Notes: generated from the letters alone by a model not told the origin. A stretch of DNA of 64,000 nucleotides from Phyllostachys edulis (GCA_036346405.1 CM070559.1:35997889-36061888); one strand, 5' to 3'; positions 33,340-45,939 are shown, counted from the first letter of the stretch. Translations and numbers: made by a program.

Positions 33340-34860
33340 GTGATATGTCTTAAAGACGATTATAAAAATGATTGTATCATTTTTATGTTTATAAATCTTT
33401 TAAATAATATGTTATTTTGTCCCTTAAATAAACGTCTTTCATATTGATCAGCAAGTATGTGACTTGTTCGTAGAATTTTTTATTCACGTTTTGATATTAT
33501 TCTAAATTATTCCTGATCTTATATCATTATGCGGGATAATTATGATTTATAGATCAGCACATATATTGATTGATGATCATATTCCACAGATCATGGATAT
33601 AGGATATCAAATCAATAATATGAATACATGTTAGAGAATATGGTGTTGAATTAACATACCATGAGATATTACGAGAATTGTTATATTCTTAAGTACATTA
33701 GTTGGTCTCATTTATAGTGTATGTAGGATCCTTAGACCTGAGAGCGTCATAGTTTTTTTTTACATATGTAATAGTTTACTTAGAGGTTGCTAAGCACTGC
33801 TCCGTAACTGAGTGGTCATAAAGGTAGTTTTTGGGTTTACTATGAAACATATGAAGAAATGTGAGCGATCAAGATGAAATTAGCTCCTCCTATATTTCGG
33901 GAGAGATAATTCTGGGCCTCTAGATGTGGTTGGATTAAAGAAGTGCATGGCTACGCTGAATGTGGTTAAGGAGTCAATCACAACTGAGTAATCCACTATA
34001 GATTCTAGTGAAGGATCGAGCTGTCAAAGGATGGCACGCTTCTCGCCTTGAGTTCGATCTGGTATCGTGAGGCAAAAGGATCGGTACATAAACACTATAT
34101 AGGTTTGTCCGGTATGATCTTTATGCATATTTGGGAGTCGCTATGTCCTGCTAGGGACTACTATCGACTTATAGACCGGAAATGAATTTTCGGCTCATAA
34201 CCGAATATACATGAACCTACAGGGTCACACACTTAACGGATTAGAACGATAAGGGTCCGGATGATAGTCTCTGAATGAGATACGATCTCTACTCGTATCG
34301 GATAAGGATCCAATTGGAGGCTATATAAAGAGAGACGCATGGCTGAAGGAGGTATCCGAGACACACCAATCGAAATCCTAGCCGCCACCTCTCAAAGCCC
34401 CTGTCGTGCTTGATGATGTTAGCACATCGACGCACGGCGTTCCATCCCTGGATGTGTGGACTTCAGTAGAGGCACTGCTACGACTGCGGCACTGATCGGG
34501 TCGATCGTATGGAGGAAACGGTTGACCAGAGGACGATCGACTATTTCCACTACACTGACGTGCACTACGTTGAACCGGCCACTTCAACTTTATTTCTACT
34601 ACATTGTACGTCTAATAGTAATGATCTATGATATTTTACTCACATGACTTCTTAGTTTACATGATAATTTTTTTATTTTACGCTAGTATAGCCTACCCAT
34701 ATTTCTACATCGACGCTCAAGTAACGCATGCTATTCGATGAGTCAGGCTGCCGGAGATCTGTAAAATTCAGTCCCATCCCATGGGACGAGAGGTCCTCAC
34801 CGGGTCAAGTTTACTCGCTTTCTCTCGGGTTCCCCATCGAGATGAGGTCGGTGGCGACTC
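33340..34860 (+). mobile_element. Probable gypsy-type LTR with adjoining primer site
   Basis: The sequence begins shortly after the A20/AN1 stop codon. It contains a GGCTATATAAAGAGAG box (34319) followed by a GC-richer segment. Near its right end lies GGTGGCGACTCTG (34850), which resembles the start of the internal region of grass gypsy elements. No target duplication was found and the boundaries are estimates. No coding sequence follows. Confidence 0.45.
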
Positions 34861-35870
34861 TGTAACGACTTCACCGGCGTAAAAGGGACAGCTTGGGGAC
34901 CGGCGAGTGAGTTCGTGTGCTCGAGTCCATAGTGACTAAGGCTAGGGATAGAGCCAGAAAATAATTATCCAAGGGAGAATTAAATATCGAAGAATGCTAA
35001 GTATAAATATTTTATTATTCTATATGAGTAAACTAAGAGTTATATAAAAGACTCTATTAACCATAAAGGACCAAGACTCCCACTAGTCCTTTGCCATTGT
35101 CCCTGCTCAAGGCTAAATCGCTCTGGTTTGACCAACCGCTGCGCAAAGGTGTTTTTGGTATTTCACAAAGACAATCTGGCCTGAAATCGCAGAAGGGGAA
35201 AACAGTAAATAACAACTAGGACGGAAGTAAAAAACACAATAGCAATTTGTGGTATTTAAGTGTACCATAACCTTTCGGTGGTATATAGCTAAACCGATGA
35301 TATTTCGATGCTATAGAACCATTATTTTTCTATATTCTCTTTTATCTCAATTTTTCCTATATTTTAGTTATAGGTGTTAGACTCGTACAAACATTACAAC
35401 TCTAATTGAAAATATATAAAATATACGTTGTAGCATTCAGCCGTGTGATCGCGCGGGCATGTCAGCCACGGTGAAACTTGGCAAGTTTCAGTGTAATCAG
35501 GAAAGTACTGAAAAAGCTTTGGTGCATAGGGTGAGGTGGAAGTATTGCTATCTAGCTGGTTGAACGAATCACGAATCTCCATTCCGGCTTTAAAAGATGC
35601 TCTTGAAGTCCTTGCGATCGTGTTGCAGCCACCCTGTCATTTCCATTTCCATACACAATGCCTTGAGATTGGTGCAACACTCCCTCCTCTCGCACACATA
35701 GGATGACGACACATTCACATGGCTCTTCTCTCTCTCACACACACACACATGGATGCATGTTTTTGAAATATTATAGAGGGAGGGAGATTTGTGAAAATGA
35801 TTAATATACTTTTAATATAACCACTGCAACATTATTGTTTACTAGTTAAAAAGTCACTTGGGACAATATT
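34861..35870. other. No gene seen
   Basis: AT-rich intergenic sequence, without a frame longer than about 60 codons that shows a motif. A CA microsatellite (about 35735-35750) is the only clear structure. Confidence 0.5.
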
Positions 35871-36262
35871 TTCTGTACATAGTTTCTTCAAATTCTAGAA
35901 AAACAATCAGAGCATATTTTCATTAAAATTTTGAAAATTTATTTTTAGTACATATTTTCGGCAAAAAAAATTGAAAATTATTTTCACTACACATTTTCTT
36001 AAAAATTTGAAAAATATTTCTGGTACACGTTTTCAGTCAAATTTTACAAAAATATTTCCGGTACATATTTTCATAAAATTCTGAATTTTTTTATACATAC
36101 TTTCGTAAAATTTTGGAATGTATTTTTGGCACATATTTTCGTAAAGTTTTGAATTTTTTTTGAGTTCGTAATATTTTCAAGATTTTTTGGTACATATTTT
36201 TGTGAATTTTTTTTGGAGTTCGTAACATTTTCACTATTTTTGGTACATATTTTGTAAAATTA
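35870..36262. repeat. Degenerate tandem array, core GGTACATATTTTCGTAAA
   Basis: About nine units, 25-60 bases long, repeat the order GGTACATATTTT, then AAAATTTT, then GAATTTTT. They stop next to the truncated end of the gypsy reverse transcriptase. Confidence 0.75.
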
Positions 36263-36264
36263 TG

Positions 36265-36626
36265 AGCAGAGGATAGCAATTTTTGATAGTGGCCGCATTT
36301 AGATGGTGATAATCAATGCAAAAACACCATGTGTGATATTTATTTTGAACCAACAACACTGGAGAGGAGAAAGGGCTAGAACCGGACTGAATCACTCCTT
36401 GAGCTAGCATCTCGGCGGCCTGTTTCTCAATTTCATCCTTCTGTGCCGGACTATAGCGATAAGGTCGGAGGTTGACAGGACAAACACCAGGTATAAGTGG
36501 TATAGTATGATCAAAAGGCCGACTTGGTGGTAATCCCTGAGGCTCAGCAAACAAGTGCTCAAATTCTACCAACAAGGATTGTATGGATGGAGGCATGTTG
36601 GACTCAACTGTCGATGCTAAACACAA
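36265..36626 (-). pseudogene. Gypsy reverse transcriptase, N-terminal part
   Basis: The minus-strand frame shows the usual entry to the RT domain: FEHLFAEPQGLPPSRPFDH, RPYRYSPAQKDEIEKQ, then GVIQSGSSPFSSPVLLVQNK and DYHHLNAATIKNCYPL. The first YRxLN-type motif is altered to YHHLN. The sequence breaks off before the YVDD-type catalytic box, so the domain is dead in this copy. Confidence 0.85.
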
Positions 36627-36719
36627 AGAGAGTGCTAGATCAGAACTCTTAATATCCCCAGAACGACATATTTGGCTGATCCAAACCAGACAACATTGAG
36701 GCTAGTGGAACTTGATGCC

Positions 36720-37037
36720 CTACAAACACACCTCCTTGCCTTGACGCCAAAAAGAGAGTGTCTTCTTTAACCAATTCACCTTCATAGGACTATTCTGCTC
36801 AAGCCAGTCCATACCCAAGATAATGTCATAGTAGCCCAGTGGTAACATCCGAAAATCAGTGTGGAAAGTGTGGCCCTGGACACTCCACAGACACTGAGAA
36901 AATTCCTTGGTACAGTGCAACAAACTGCCATTAGCAATGCGCACTCGAATGGGCACCGCCGATTGTTGAACACCCTGCAGCAAATGTGCAAATCTGTCAC
37001 TGACAAAGCAATGAGAACTGCCAGAATCCACTAACAT
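36720..37037 (-). pseudogene. Gypsy retropepsin-like protease
   Basis: The active-site motif is intact in MLVDSGSSHCFVSDRFAHL, and GYYDIILGMDWLEQNSP follows at the usual distance for plant gypsy proteases. The frame is one piece of a polyprotein; stops separate it from gag upstream and RT downstream. Confidence 0.85.
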
Positions 37038-37040
37038 TGT

Positions 37041-37806
37041 GACTAATTGACCTTGAACTTCTCCTAGGAGTCTGTCAGTCTGATAGTGTGAGACAATTCA
37101 TCCCCCAACTTGGCTTCTTTGGAGATAGACATTAAGTCTACCTCAACCTGAGATTTTGCATCTGTCTCATGTTGACTCCATCTCCGTGCTGTGCAATAAT
37201 TCCCACAATTCTTCCACAACGTGAAGTTGGATTGTTGGTCCACATCGGTGCTCCCGTGACCATCGTTCTCCACAAGTGTAACAAAGGCCTTTGGCTCTTC
37301 GGAAAGCTCGAAGTGCAACAAAGTTTTCATCGACCGGAGTTGCTCGTCCCCTTCAATGCTCCTCCAGTCATCAGCCTTGACAAGTTGAGAGGTTCTCCCA
37401 GGCAGTAGCGGCAGAGGCACAACAGTTCGTAACCCTGAACGAGTGACTGACGGTGACTCAACTCAACGGGGCTCCTTTCTCATGGATTCCAATACCTCTT
37501 CCTGCAAACCAGCCAAAGCCACTGCGGTATCCAAATCCTGTGGTCGATGTAAAACCACTGCTAATCGAATATCCCCACACAACCCATCCACAAATTGGGT
37601 AACAAAAAACACAAGATTTCATGATGCATGATGTGCCAACAAATTATGCATGGGATCATTGAATTTGTCTGCATATTCAGTAATAGAGGTTGTTTGATGC
37701 AAACGACTAAATTGTCTCATAAGTTGTTGCAATTCTTCTCGACCTAATCGACTACACACAGCCTCGGCAAACGTTTCCCAGGTATTGAAACTGATGTGAG
37801 CTTGAG
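37041..37806 (-). pseudogene. Gypsy gag, C-terminal part
   Basis: TWETFAEAVCSRLGREELQQ and TTSITEYADKFNDPMHNLL (37780-37640) are the standard retrotransposon gag domain. The frame breaks repeatedly downstream. Its N-terminal half lies beyond the foreign element, at 42634-43363. Confidence 0.75.
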
Positions 37807-37811
37807 ATGAC

Positions 37812-40800
37812 TGTAACATCCCAAATCTGGGTGTGTGTTTCAAATGTAAGAAAATGAGTAGAGATTAAAACTTTTCTTGCATCTTGATGTTTTTGATCTT
37901 TTCTGTACTTCTTGTAAAGGAATTGTGGGAAATGAAAAACCTAAATCTCCAATTGACTAAAGTCATGATCTCCTTGTTGGGAATCTTGTGTTCAACCCCT
38001 GAAAATATTTTTTTTCTTGGTTCTAGGGATGCTGTGTGACTCCTCTAAAAAATTTCATAATTTTCAGAAATTATTTGATAATTTTTTGAGGCAAGTCAAA
38101 TCAGTTTGATTCTTGGTCAAACCCTAGAACAAACCTTGAGGAATTTCTTGAGAAAAATGTTGTGGATGAAAATCTCTGAAAATTTTATGCAAGGTTAATA
38201 CTGGAGTGAGGAACCTCCAGTCCAAATTTCAGAATTTTTGGAGTTAATTTGCTATCTCTAAAAATCCCTCAAAGTTTTCAGCTCAAATTCTTAACCCTAG
38301 TCAACCTTTGCTGTTTGGGTTCAAGTCTGACTCGAACCTAAACTCCTTCCTTGGTTCAACAAAACCTCTTCCCGCTCCTGTGCCAGCCCGTTCAAACGCG
38401 CGTGGATTCTGGGCCGTCCGATTTGCATCGGGTGGTCCTCCTCGCGTGTGCCTTTCAGACCTTCCCATTGTTCTCGCAATCTGAGCCATCCCCTTTTGAT
38501 CTAACGGTCGGGAGCCCTGACCCCAAATCAATTGGTTGGACTCCACCCTTTTGTTCTGTTGGACCCGAGCGTTTCTTTCCCTGTCTCTGGCTTGTGGGGC
38601 CTGCGCCACTCTGTTCTTCCCCTTCCTCCGCCCGTGCCTATGCCAGCGCGCCATGGCGTGGGAGAGCATGCTCTGTCCCTTCCTCTCCGTCCTTAGCAAC
38701 GGCTCTTTGCTCAGCTAATTAATATGGGTCAGTGCTTCTCCCCCGAAAGTCTTCCTTCTACCTGCTCCCATCGCTCTCGGCGTGTCCTTGGCAGAGCATG
38801 AGCCCAGTTCACCCGTGAGAGCTTGCTTTGCTTGACCCCGTGTTCCTCTGGCTATTTAAGCCCCTCAAGTTCTTCCTTAGCTTCCTTTAAACCCTCTCAA
38901 CTTGCTCTCTGCTTGTTGAGCTCAGAACACCAGAAGCCCCTTGGCCACCATTGCTGGACCTTGAAGCTCCTCGTGCCGCCACTATTCCAATGGTCTTCCT
39001 TCAATTCTTTTGCTCAGCCTTGAGCCTCTCTTCATTGTGGTCCTTTTTCCTAACTTAATTTTAGGTTGCTTTCACAGGAGCTGCCTAATTTTGAGCTTTG
39101 GGATCTTTTTGGCCGAATCACCCTTCTTCGTCCTCAGCTCCGGTAAGGGTTTCTTTCTTCAATTACTTGCTCATGGACCATCCTTGAGCCCTATTGAAGC
39201 TTTCTTGATGACCCGGTCTTGTTATTTTTGCTCAGGCCATCATCTCCTCGTTATCTTCCTCAGCTCCGGTGCTGTGCTTCGTCGCTGGAACAGCTCCGGC
39301 CATCTCCTAGCCCCTTCAGCTCTAAGGTAGCTCCCTGGTAGTCCCTAGTGGCTTGGCACCCGCTTCTCTGAACTGCTGCGGAGCTTTTTGCTGTTGTCGT
39401 GTTGGCCATGCCTTGTCGCCGCCGTTTTCTCCGGCTCACCGCCATCGTCGTGAGTACCTCCTTTGGGTGCGCAAGGCTATTGCGAACCCATTCCTACCGT
39501 TGGCTCGCGCCACCGTGACCGGAGTCGCCGGCGGCAAGCCTTTCTTTGCTCTCGGGTTTTTGTCAGACGAAATCAGCGCTATGGCGTTTTCGTTAGGACA
39601 AAGATACACTCCTTAATTGCCTAATCATCAGTTAATCAGTGTTAATCATGGGTTAGTAATTAATGCTGTCCTAAATCGGGCCTTGAGTGCCACTGACAAG
39701 TGGGCCCGTGCCTTTAAACCCCCCCGGGCGCTTTAAACACAGGTGCGGTGCCACGAGTCACTGACAGTAGGCCCCCTCGTCTTTGAACCCCGCGAGCGCG
39801 TGCACAACACCTTGGTTGATTGTGCACCGTTCGTTTTGAGATCTGTGGCTCAGATCTCATGGGCCGTTCGGACCACTTCATCGGTTCAATCATTGTGAGC
39901 CGTTCATTTTTAGATCTGCGGCTCAGATTGAAGTGAACGTTCGGACCATCCAAATCTCACTTCAATCTCAGCCCTTCTTTCTTAGATCAACGGCCCGCGA
40001 TCGTTTGAACGTTCGGACCGTCCGAAGGTTCAATCAATGTGGACCGTTGGATCTTGATCCACCGGTTTCGTTTGCATTTCTGTGCGCGCACGTGGCTGTG
40101 TTGCGGTGCGCGTGGGCCGCGTGATTCATGATCGACGGCCCACGTTTTGCCACGTCGTTTTCGTTGAGTTTAGTTTATTTAAAAACCCGGTAAGCTTTAT
40201 TTGTTAACTAAGAATTGTATTTAACTTCAAAATTGCTTAACTATTTCGTTTTAGCTCCTTTTCGGTTGATTCAAATTTTGTTGGTTCTGGTTTTAACTAA
40301 GATTTAATCTAAAAATGGTTAGAGGCTTGGTTCTATTCCAGAAAAATTTGTTAGTAGATTTAATTTAGGTTTAGCTTTATTTGTTGCATTAAAAATTCTT
40401 TTAACTTGAAAATTGCATAAGTATTTCTCTGTAGCTCCTTTTTGAGTGAAACCAAGTTTGTTGGTTTCCTCTATTAGGGTGCTTAATTGTAGAATAGGTT
40501 TTAGGCATGCTACTATTTTTGTGGTTGCATTTAACTCGTGCTCTTTTTCATGTCTTTAAAAAATCATAGAAAATGCATCCTAGCTCCAAATGATGTGAAT
40601 CCAATTGTGTTGTTCATCTCATGTGGTGCTCGGTTTACCATAAAAATTTCAGGTACACCACCTCTCTGGAAATTTGTGCTAAAAATTTAATTTTGGGTGA
40701 ACAGTACCTGAGGGGAATTTTTCAGCATTTTTCCAACCGGCCAAACTTGTTTTGGCCATAACTTTAGCATTGAGTATCCAAATTAGTTGGTTCTTATTGC

Positions 40801-42628
40801 TAAATTCCTTAAAATTCATGCTCTACCTGCTGTAAAAATTTCGTGGCTTTTCGCTGAAGTTGGTTTTTAAGTCTTTTCGGTGTTCTTCGTTCTTATCGGT
40901 TCTTTTCATTCTTTCGTTAGGTGCCGACGAGTTCGTTGATTATGAGAGTGATCCTCTGCAGCATATTGAGCATTCCCAGCAAGGCAAGCAGTTTGATCAT
41001 ATCAATCCCATTACTTTTAAAGTCTAATACTTTGTTTACAAATTGTATGTATGCATGCTTTTGTGTCAAAGTTAATTTTCCCGATTAGAGGTAGCTACTC
41101 CTATTGCATGGTTGCCCTTAAATTGTTATCCCCTGCCACTAACCATAAGTTATTAATCTCGCCGGTGAATTAGAGCCTGGTGATTGAAGTATGCTCTTTT
41201 ATTGTCTTTACGGTGTCATGCTTAGAAATGCTTAACTACCGGTAGAATTGGGTGGTCATCGACTTAGTCGATGATCTTGATCACACAAATCTTATTATTA
41301 TTCCATTATGTCTAGCACTTTGTGCTTTGTTAATTTGTAAAGTCAAAAACTGAAAATAAATTGTTATTGACTTGGGCACAATGGATGATGGTGTGATCTA
41401 TTGGGTGTGATTGGAATGGTGCCTAAGTCCACAAGGACCGAGTTACTTGTGTTACTAAGCCAAGCGATTATTGCGTGCTAACCACACGAGGGGGATATGG
41501 GACCTTTCTTGACTAAGTACTTTGGGGGGTGTTAATTAATGAGTCGCGTGGTGGGTTGTATATTTGACTATATGCAACATGGGACAGGAGGGGAGCATCC
41601 GCAAAGGCTTGAGCTGGCTGGTGTATCCCACTCTTTGTATGGGTCCTTGGTGAGAGCCGGGGAGGCATTTCACTAAGGGTTAACCCCCATACGCACGGCT
41701 CTTAATTAGCACAATCCATTGGAAATGTCTCGTAAGACTTAGCCGTGCCGGCATACCAAAGGAAGTGTGCTTAATAGCTTGGCAAAAAGGCGGTTTGACG
41801 TGTGGGGTACATTGGTACACCCCTGCAGGGTTCAAACTATTCGAATAGCCTCGTCCTAGGTTATGGACATGCTTGGTAAGGTCGTGCAAGAACTAGACTA
41901 TAACATTTTAATTAAAACTTGTTGTGGGTGGTATGAATGGGTAATTCATGCTATTGTTGTGGTGGCTATTGGGTTAATCACTTCCAGGTTGCTGTTGTCA
42001 TTTACCTATTGTTACTTGCTGTTATTTGAACATTAAAAACAGATTGCAAAATTGCTTTCAAATTACTACATTATTGCAAATGAAAACCTGCTTTATGCTG
42101 AAAATGAACCTAGAGCCTTCTCCATTGATAAAGCTTGCATGTAGCATATGTATAGGCTGTTACACTACACGTAAGTCTTGCGAGTACATTTTTGTACTCA
42201 ATTGCTTTGCTTAATGAATTGTTGCAAAGGAAGTTGATCCCCAAGGGATCGACTATCGTGAGACGGACTTCGACTTCGACGACTAGCTGGCGGCCCGGTC
42301 GGTTGCCTTGTGGGCTTAAAGGCAAACCGTATGGCTTTTGTTTATCGCCATCTTATGGATTTTTCTTCCGCTGTTTATTTAGCTTTTTAGCTTGTGATTT
42401 GGCCGGTCGACCCCTTTAGTAAGAACTCTATTATGTATGTCTTTTATTTGGTTAAGTTCGTGCTTTGGTTCTGTGCTTGTATGGAATTGATGCATGATTT
42501 TTGTAAAAGGGTGTGTGTACCGCACTCTTGGGAGGTACACATTTTCCCGAGGCATGGGATATTTTGTTGTGATGCTAGGGTCAATTGGAAGACTAAGCAT
42601 TACAAGCTAAATACCCCGGGGTCTCACA
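37812..42628 (+). mobile_element. ORF-less LTR-type element, 4.8 kb, inside gypsy gag
   Basis: Begins TGTAACATCCCAAATCTGG, ends CCGGGGTCTCACA, and is flanked by the 5-bp repeat ATGAC (37807-37811 and 42629-42633). No ORF with a motif and no second LTR copy was found. Shared features with the elements at 14335 and 26866 are the TGTAAC terminus, CCCCTGCAGGG before CTATTCGAATAG (41820-41860), and a GAGTACATTTTTGTACTC-like motif (about 42181). It also contains GGGCCGTCCGATTTGCATCG-type repeats at 38405 and 39930-40050. It is probably a solo LTR of a long-LTR gypsy family. Confidence 0.8.
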
Positions 42629-42633
42629 ATGAC

Positions 42634-43363
42634 TGCAACCACAGTAGAGCTCCTCCCACAAAATACATCGTGGCAATGTTCACCATGAAGTCAGGATGCA
42701 CTGAACAGACTTGAAAATAATTCTCACATTTGAGTTGCCATGCTTTCGGGTTCTCACCGTCAAATGCGGGAAAATCAAGTTTCGGAGGAAATGGATATGG
42801 TGATAGGAACTCTGATGTCTACATGATGCAGCAACTCCACCAGGCAAAGGAGAAAATGACTCACAATGATCAGATGTACCATGGCTCGGGGGTAGTCGCA
42901 GAGCAAAATTTCCCCCAGAAGTTTTTCCTCGGTTGCCATGTTCTCCTCGGTTAGCAGGTGATTCCCGTTTCCATAATGGCAAAAAAATTCCCGCCATTGT
43001 TAGATCTTGCTTGACATCGGGTGATGGTAGAATCGGTGGTCGATCACCTAATCGAATCACTGAATCGGAGTTGTGAGTGAGTTGAACCAATTGCGATCGT
43101 AGTTCGACAGCCTTAGCCTGTAACCCATCGACTATTTGCTCCATCTCTGGCTTTCATTTCTGTAGTTCAAGTACCCCTGGTTTAATCTCTTCCACGGTGA
43201 CTTGAATAGCCTCACTCGAGACTTCCAGTTTCTTGAGTGATTCACCCTGCGCCATAATCGCCTTGGTTAGTTCTACAAGTTGATGATCCATCTCTTGTGT
43301 CTTGAGCTGCGCACAATTTCGATAGCGTGGAGGATCCAGGGCTTGGAATGGCTCTGATACCAA
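42634..43363 (-). pseudogene. Gypsy gag, N-terminal part
   Basis: On the minus strand just inside the LTR are two frames. One (43363-43154) begins MVSEPFQALDPPRYRNC and has coiled-coil-like repeats (LTKAIMAQGESLKKLEV). The next (43144-42680) continues with ELRSQLVQL and PPSHGTS. A stop near 43150 splits them. Rejoining with 37806 is interrupted by the element at 37812-42628. Confidence 0.65.
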
Positions 43364-43698
43364 TTGTTACCAACCTCTCTCGATTTCTTGTACTTTGATA
43401 GCACCAAAAGTAGTTTTACAAGTGTTCTGGAGGAATTTGGGGAAGAACAACAAGGAGGGGAGAGGAAGTTCAGAGATTACATCATCCATATCCCATCAAC
43501 ACTTGGAACCTTCCTTTTTGTATCCAAGCTCTTCGGTCTGCTAAGTGGGCCTTCCTACCGTTATTGCTCAGATGGATTGCCAATCACTTAGCCCAATCGG
43601 CTTCTGGAAGCAACGAGCTTAGTTTCCGAAGCCGTTTCCCGTCTCGGCCCGCCAACAGGTCCTCTAAAGTGTCCTGTTCACAGTCCGGCAATGTAACA
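43364..43698 (-). repeat. Gypsy 5' LTR, 335 bp
   Basis: On the minus strand it starts TGTTACATTGCCGG and ends GGTTGGTAACA, directly followed by ATTGGTATCAGAGCC, the initiator-Met primer-binding site. Confidence 0.75.
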
Positions 43699-43822
43699 CC
43701 TCCACGGACTCGAAACAAGCCCAAGCATGACTCAGAAGTAGGGTCGCGCACGGCACCGACCCCTGCCCGACTGGTCCATGTTTAAAAGTGGCACGAGGGG
43801 CTGAGGCCATCAACGTCGGGCC

Positions 43823-45678
43823 TAGGGATGGCAATCGGGCGCGGCGGGTACGGGTAGTGCTCGCCCATACCCATGCCCGCGACCCCAATTTTCCCCCACG
43901 GGCATGCCCGCGAAGGACGACGGGCGAAGAACCTCGCCCATGCCCGTCGCCCATGGCATGCCCACATTCGCTGAATAAAGGCACTACCGCCCATGGGTAC
44001 CCATCGCCCGCGGGTACCCATCACCCGCGGGTACCCATCACCCACAGACGTACTCATCACACATAAACAATGCACACATCAGGTTCATCTCAATCACCAA
44101 ACTGTGGAGAACAACATGCAGAGAAAAGTAGAAAGCGACCAAGATTCAAATAAGCAAGCTGTGGTCGGCAAGAAGAAAACTACATATGAAATAAATCGAT
44201 TACATTGCTGCACTTTCCTGTGTGTTTACGATGAGGAGTAGAGACAGTTTTGATCAACAGATTATTAGATGCCCGGCATTCCCGATGCTTAAACAGATCA
44301 TCCAGCTTCCCCATTCTCGAAGCAATTTCATCGATCCTTCCCGGTGCATAACCCGAGGAGTAAGCTTTATAGCAAAACTCGAGTATGGAACCGACACCAA
44401 AAGCGGAGAATTTTCCTACTATCAATTCCGGTATCATATAACAAAAGCAGCAAAACACTTCTATTGAAAGTTGACAATAATAGTAACTCTTAAGAGTTCT
44501 GCAGACCACAAAATACCGAACATTTGCACGGTTAAAACGATATAGTACCATTGTTAATCATATCTTAAGGGCTTGCAAAGGATGGTATATTTACAGGTAG
44601 ATATTACAGATCTCTGCTGCAGAGTTTTAGTTTTGCCTACTAGAGGATTCACCCCAACAGCACCAGTTTCTTGATATGCTGATTACATGATGAGCCTACA
44701 ATCAGCTGTCTAAAAGTATGTTTGATTTGCATATCGTTGTAAATTTGAAGAGCATCAGTATGATTCATCCTATCATGGCAAAGTTTCCAGTATGAACATC
44801 ATGTAAATTTGTAAGCATGGCATGCACAGCCCATCATGGCATTTATAAACTGATCTACAAAATGGAGAGCATCAGTATGATTCAGAAATGGAGAGCATCA
44901 GTACCAGATCTACAACTGTATAAGTACTAGATCTACAAAATGTAGTATAAGTGCTAGATCTACAAAATGGAGAGCATCAGTAGTTCAGTTTTAGTACCAG
45001 AAATGGCGGCCGGGAGGAGGCGGTGGACCGGGAGGAGGACGCGGTGGCGGCCGAGAGGAGGGCGGCGACTGGGAGGGGGCGGCGACCTGGAGGAGGGCGC
45101 GGTGGCGGCCGGGAGGAGGAGGGTGATGGCGGGAGGAGGCGGGGATCGAGGAGGACGCAGATGGCGGCGAGGAGGGCGGCGACGGGAGGGGCGGCGACTG
45201 GAGGAGGACGCGGTGGCGGCCGGGAGGAGGAGCGGTGGCGATCGGGAGGAGGGCAGCGATCGAGAGGGATGGACCGGGAGGAGGCGACGGCCGGGAGGAG
45301 GCGGTGGACCGGGAGGAGGATGCGGTGGCGGCCGGGAGGAGGGCGGCGACCGGGAGGCGCGGGAGGAGGGTGGCGGCCGGGAGGAGCGGGATTTGGGTGG
45401 TGGCTGGATTGAAAGTAGGACAGCGGGAGGGTGGCGGCTGAATGAGTATAAGGCATTGTGAGCTAGGGTTTCTTTGGGCCCATCTGTCAGTGTGGGTTGA
45501 CGGGTAAACGGGTGGGGCGGGTACGGGTGGAGCTTACTCATGCCCGCGCCCGTTTACCCAATGGGCAGAGAATTGCCCCCATTTCCATACCCATGGGCAA
45601 AGAAAGGCCCCCATACCCGGCTCTATTAGGGTATTTACCCACGGGCACACGGGTAAACGGGCACAATTGCCATCCCTA
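43823..45678. mobile_element. Non-autonomous hAT element, 1.86 kb
   Basis: Flanked by a perfect 8-bp repeat GTCGGGCC (43815-43822 and 45679-45686). The inverted ends share TAGGGATGGCAAT. Subterminal regions are full of short GGGTACCCATCGCCCG-type repeats. No transposase is seen. The interior holds a unit AGATCTACAAAATGGAGAGC repeated near 44850-44980 and a GC-rich array at 45000-45420. A minus-strand frame at 44180-44551 has no known motif. Confidence 0.9.
45000..45420. repeat. GGGAGGAGGxCGGTGGC minisatellite inside hAT
   Basis: Purine-rich units such as GCCGGGAGGAGGGCGGCGAC are repeated about twenty times with small changes. The long Gly/Arg and Pro/Ser frames across it come from the repeat. 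Confidence 0.8.
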
Positions 45679-45939
45679 GTCGGGCCCGTTGGGGACAAGA
45701 TCAAGGCTGACTCTGCCCCAGAGGCCATGGCTGCTGAGCCACCGGCGCCAAGTAGGTGCGCCACATGCAGGAAGAAGGTGGGGCTCCTGGGGTTCTCATG
45801 CCACTGCAGCAGCACGTTTTGTTCGATGCATCGACACGGGGATGTGCACGCCTGCAACTTCGACTACAAGAAGGCCGACCGAGAGAAGATCACCAGGCAG
45901 AACCCGCTCGTTGTGGTGCCCAAGATCACCAAGATTTGA

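Larger units (their letters stand above)
36265..43698 (-). mobile_element. Ty3/gypsy element, minus strand, truncated and nested
   Basis: From the right: a 335-bp LTR (43698-43364), a primer-binding site TGGTATCAGAGCC just inside, gag, protease, then the first part of reverse transcriptase ending at about 36265. The order PR-RT after gag and the sequence style are of Ty3/gypsy type. The 3' half and 3' LTR are missing. The gag region is split by the element at 37812-42628. The LTR end at 43698 lies in the promoter of the decayed A20/AN1 copy. Confidence 0.75.
43699..45939 (+). pseudogene. A20/AN1 paralogue lacking the A20 finger, split by hAT
   Basis: Parts: 43699-43822 and 45679-45939, interrupted by the hAT element at 43823-45678. 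The first part matches the promoter and TATA region of the gene at 32834 (GGTCC, TTTAAAAG, GGCACG in the same order), then jumps to the codons for AINVGP. The start codon and A20 finger are therefore deleted. The second part continues VGDKIKADSA and holds a complete AN1 finger (CATCRKKVGLLGFSCHC through FCSMHRHGDVHAC) and the normal tail ending KITKI with TGA at 45937-45939. From an internal ATG at 45727 a 70-residue AN1-only protein could be made; whether any promoter drives it is unknown. Confidence 0.85.

Noticed and set aside
44960..45541. Pro/Ser-rich and Gly/Arg-rich frames of 130-190 codons
   Set aside because: They are translations of a purine-rich minisatellite inside an hAT element.
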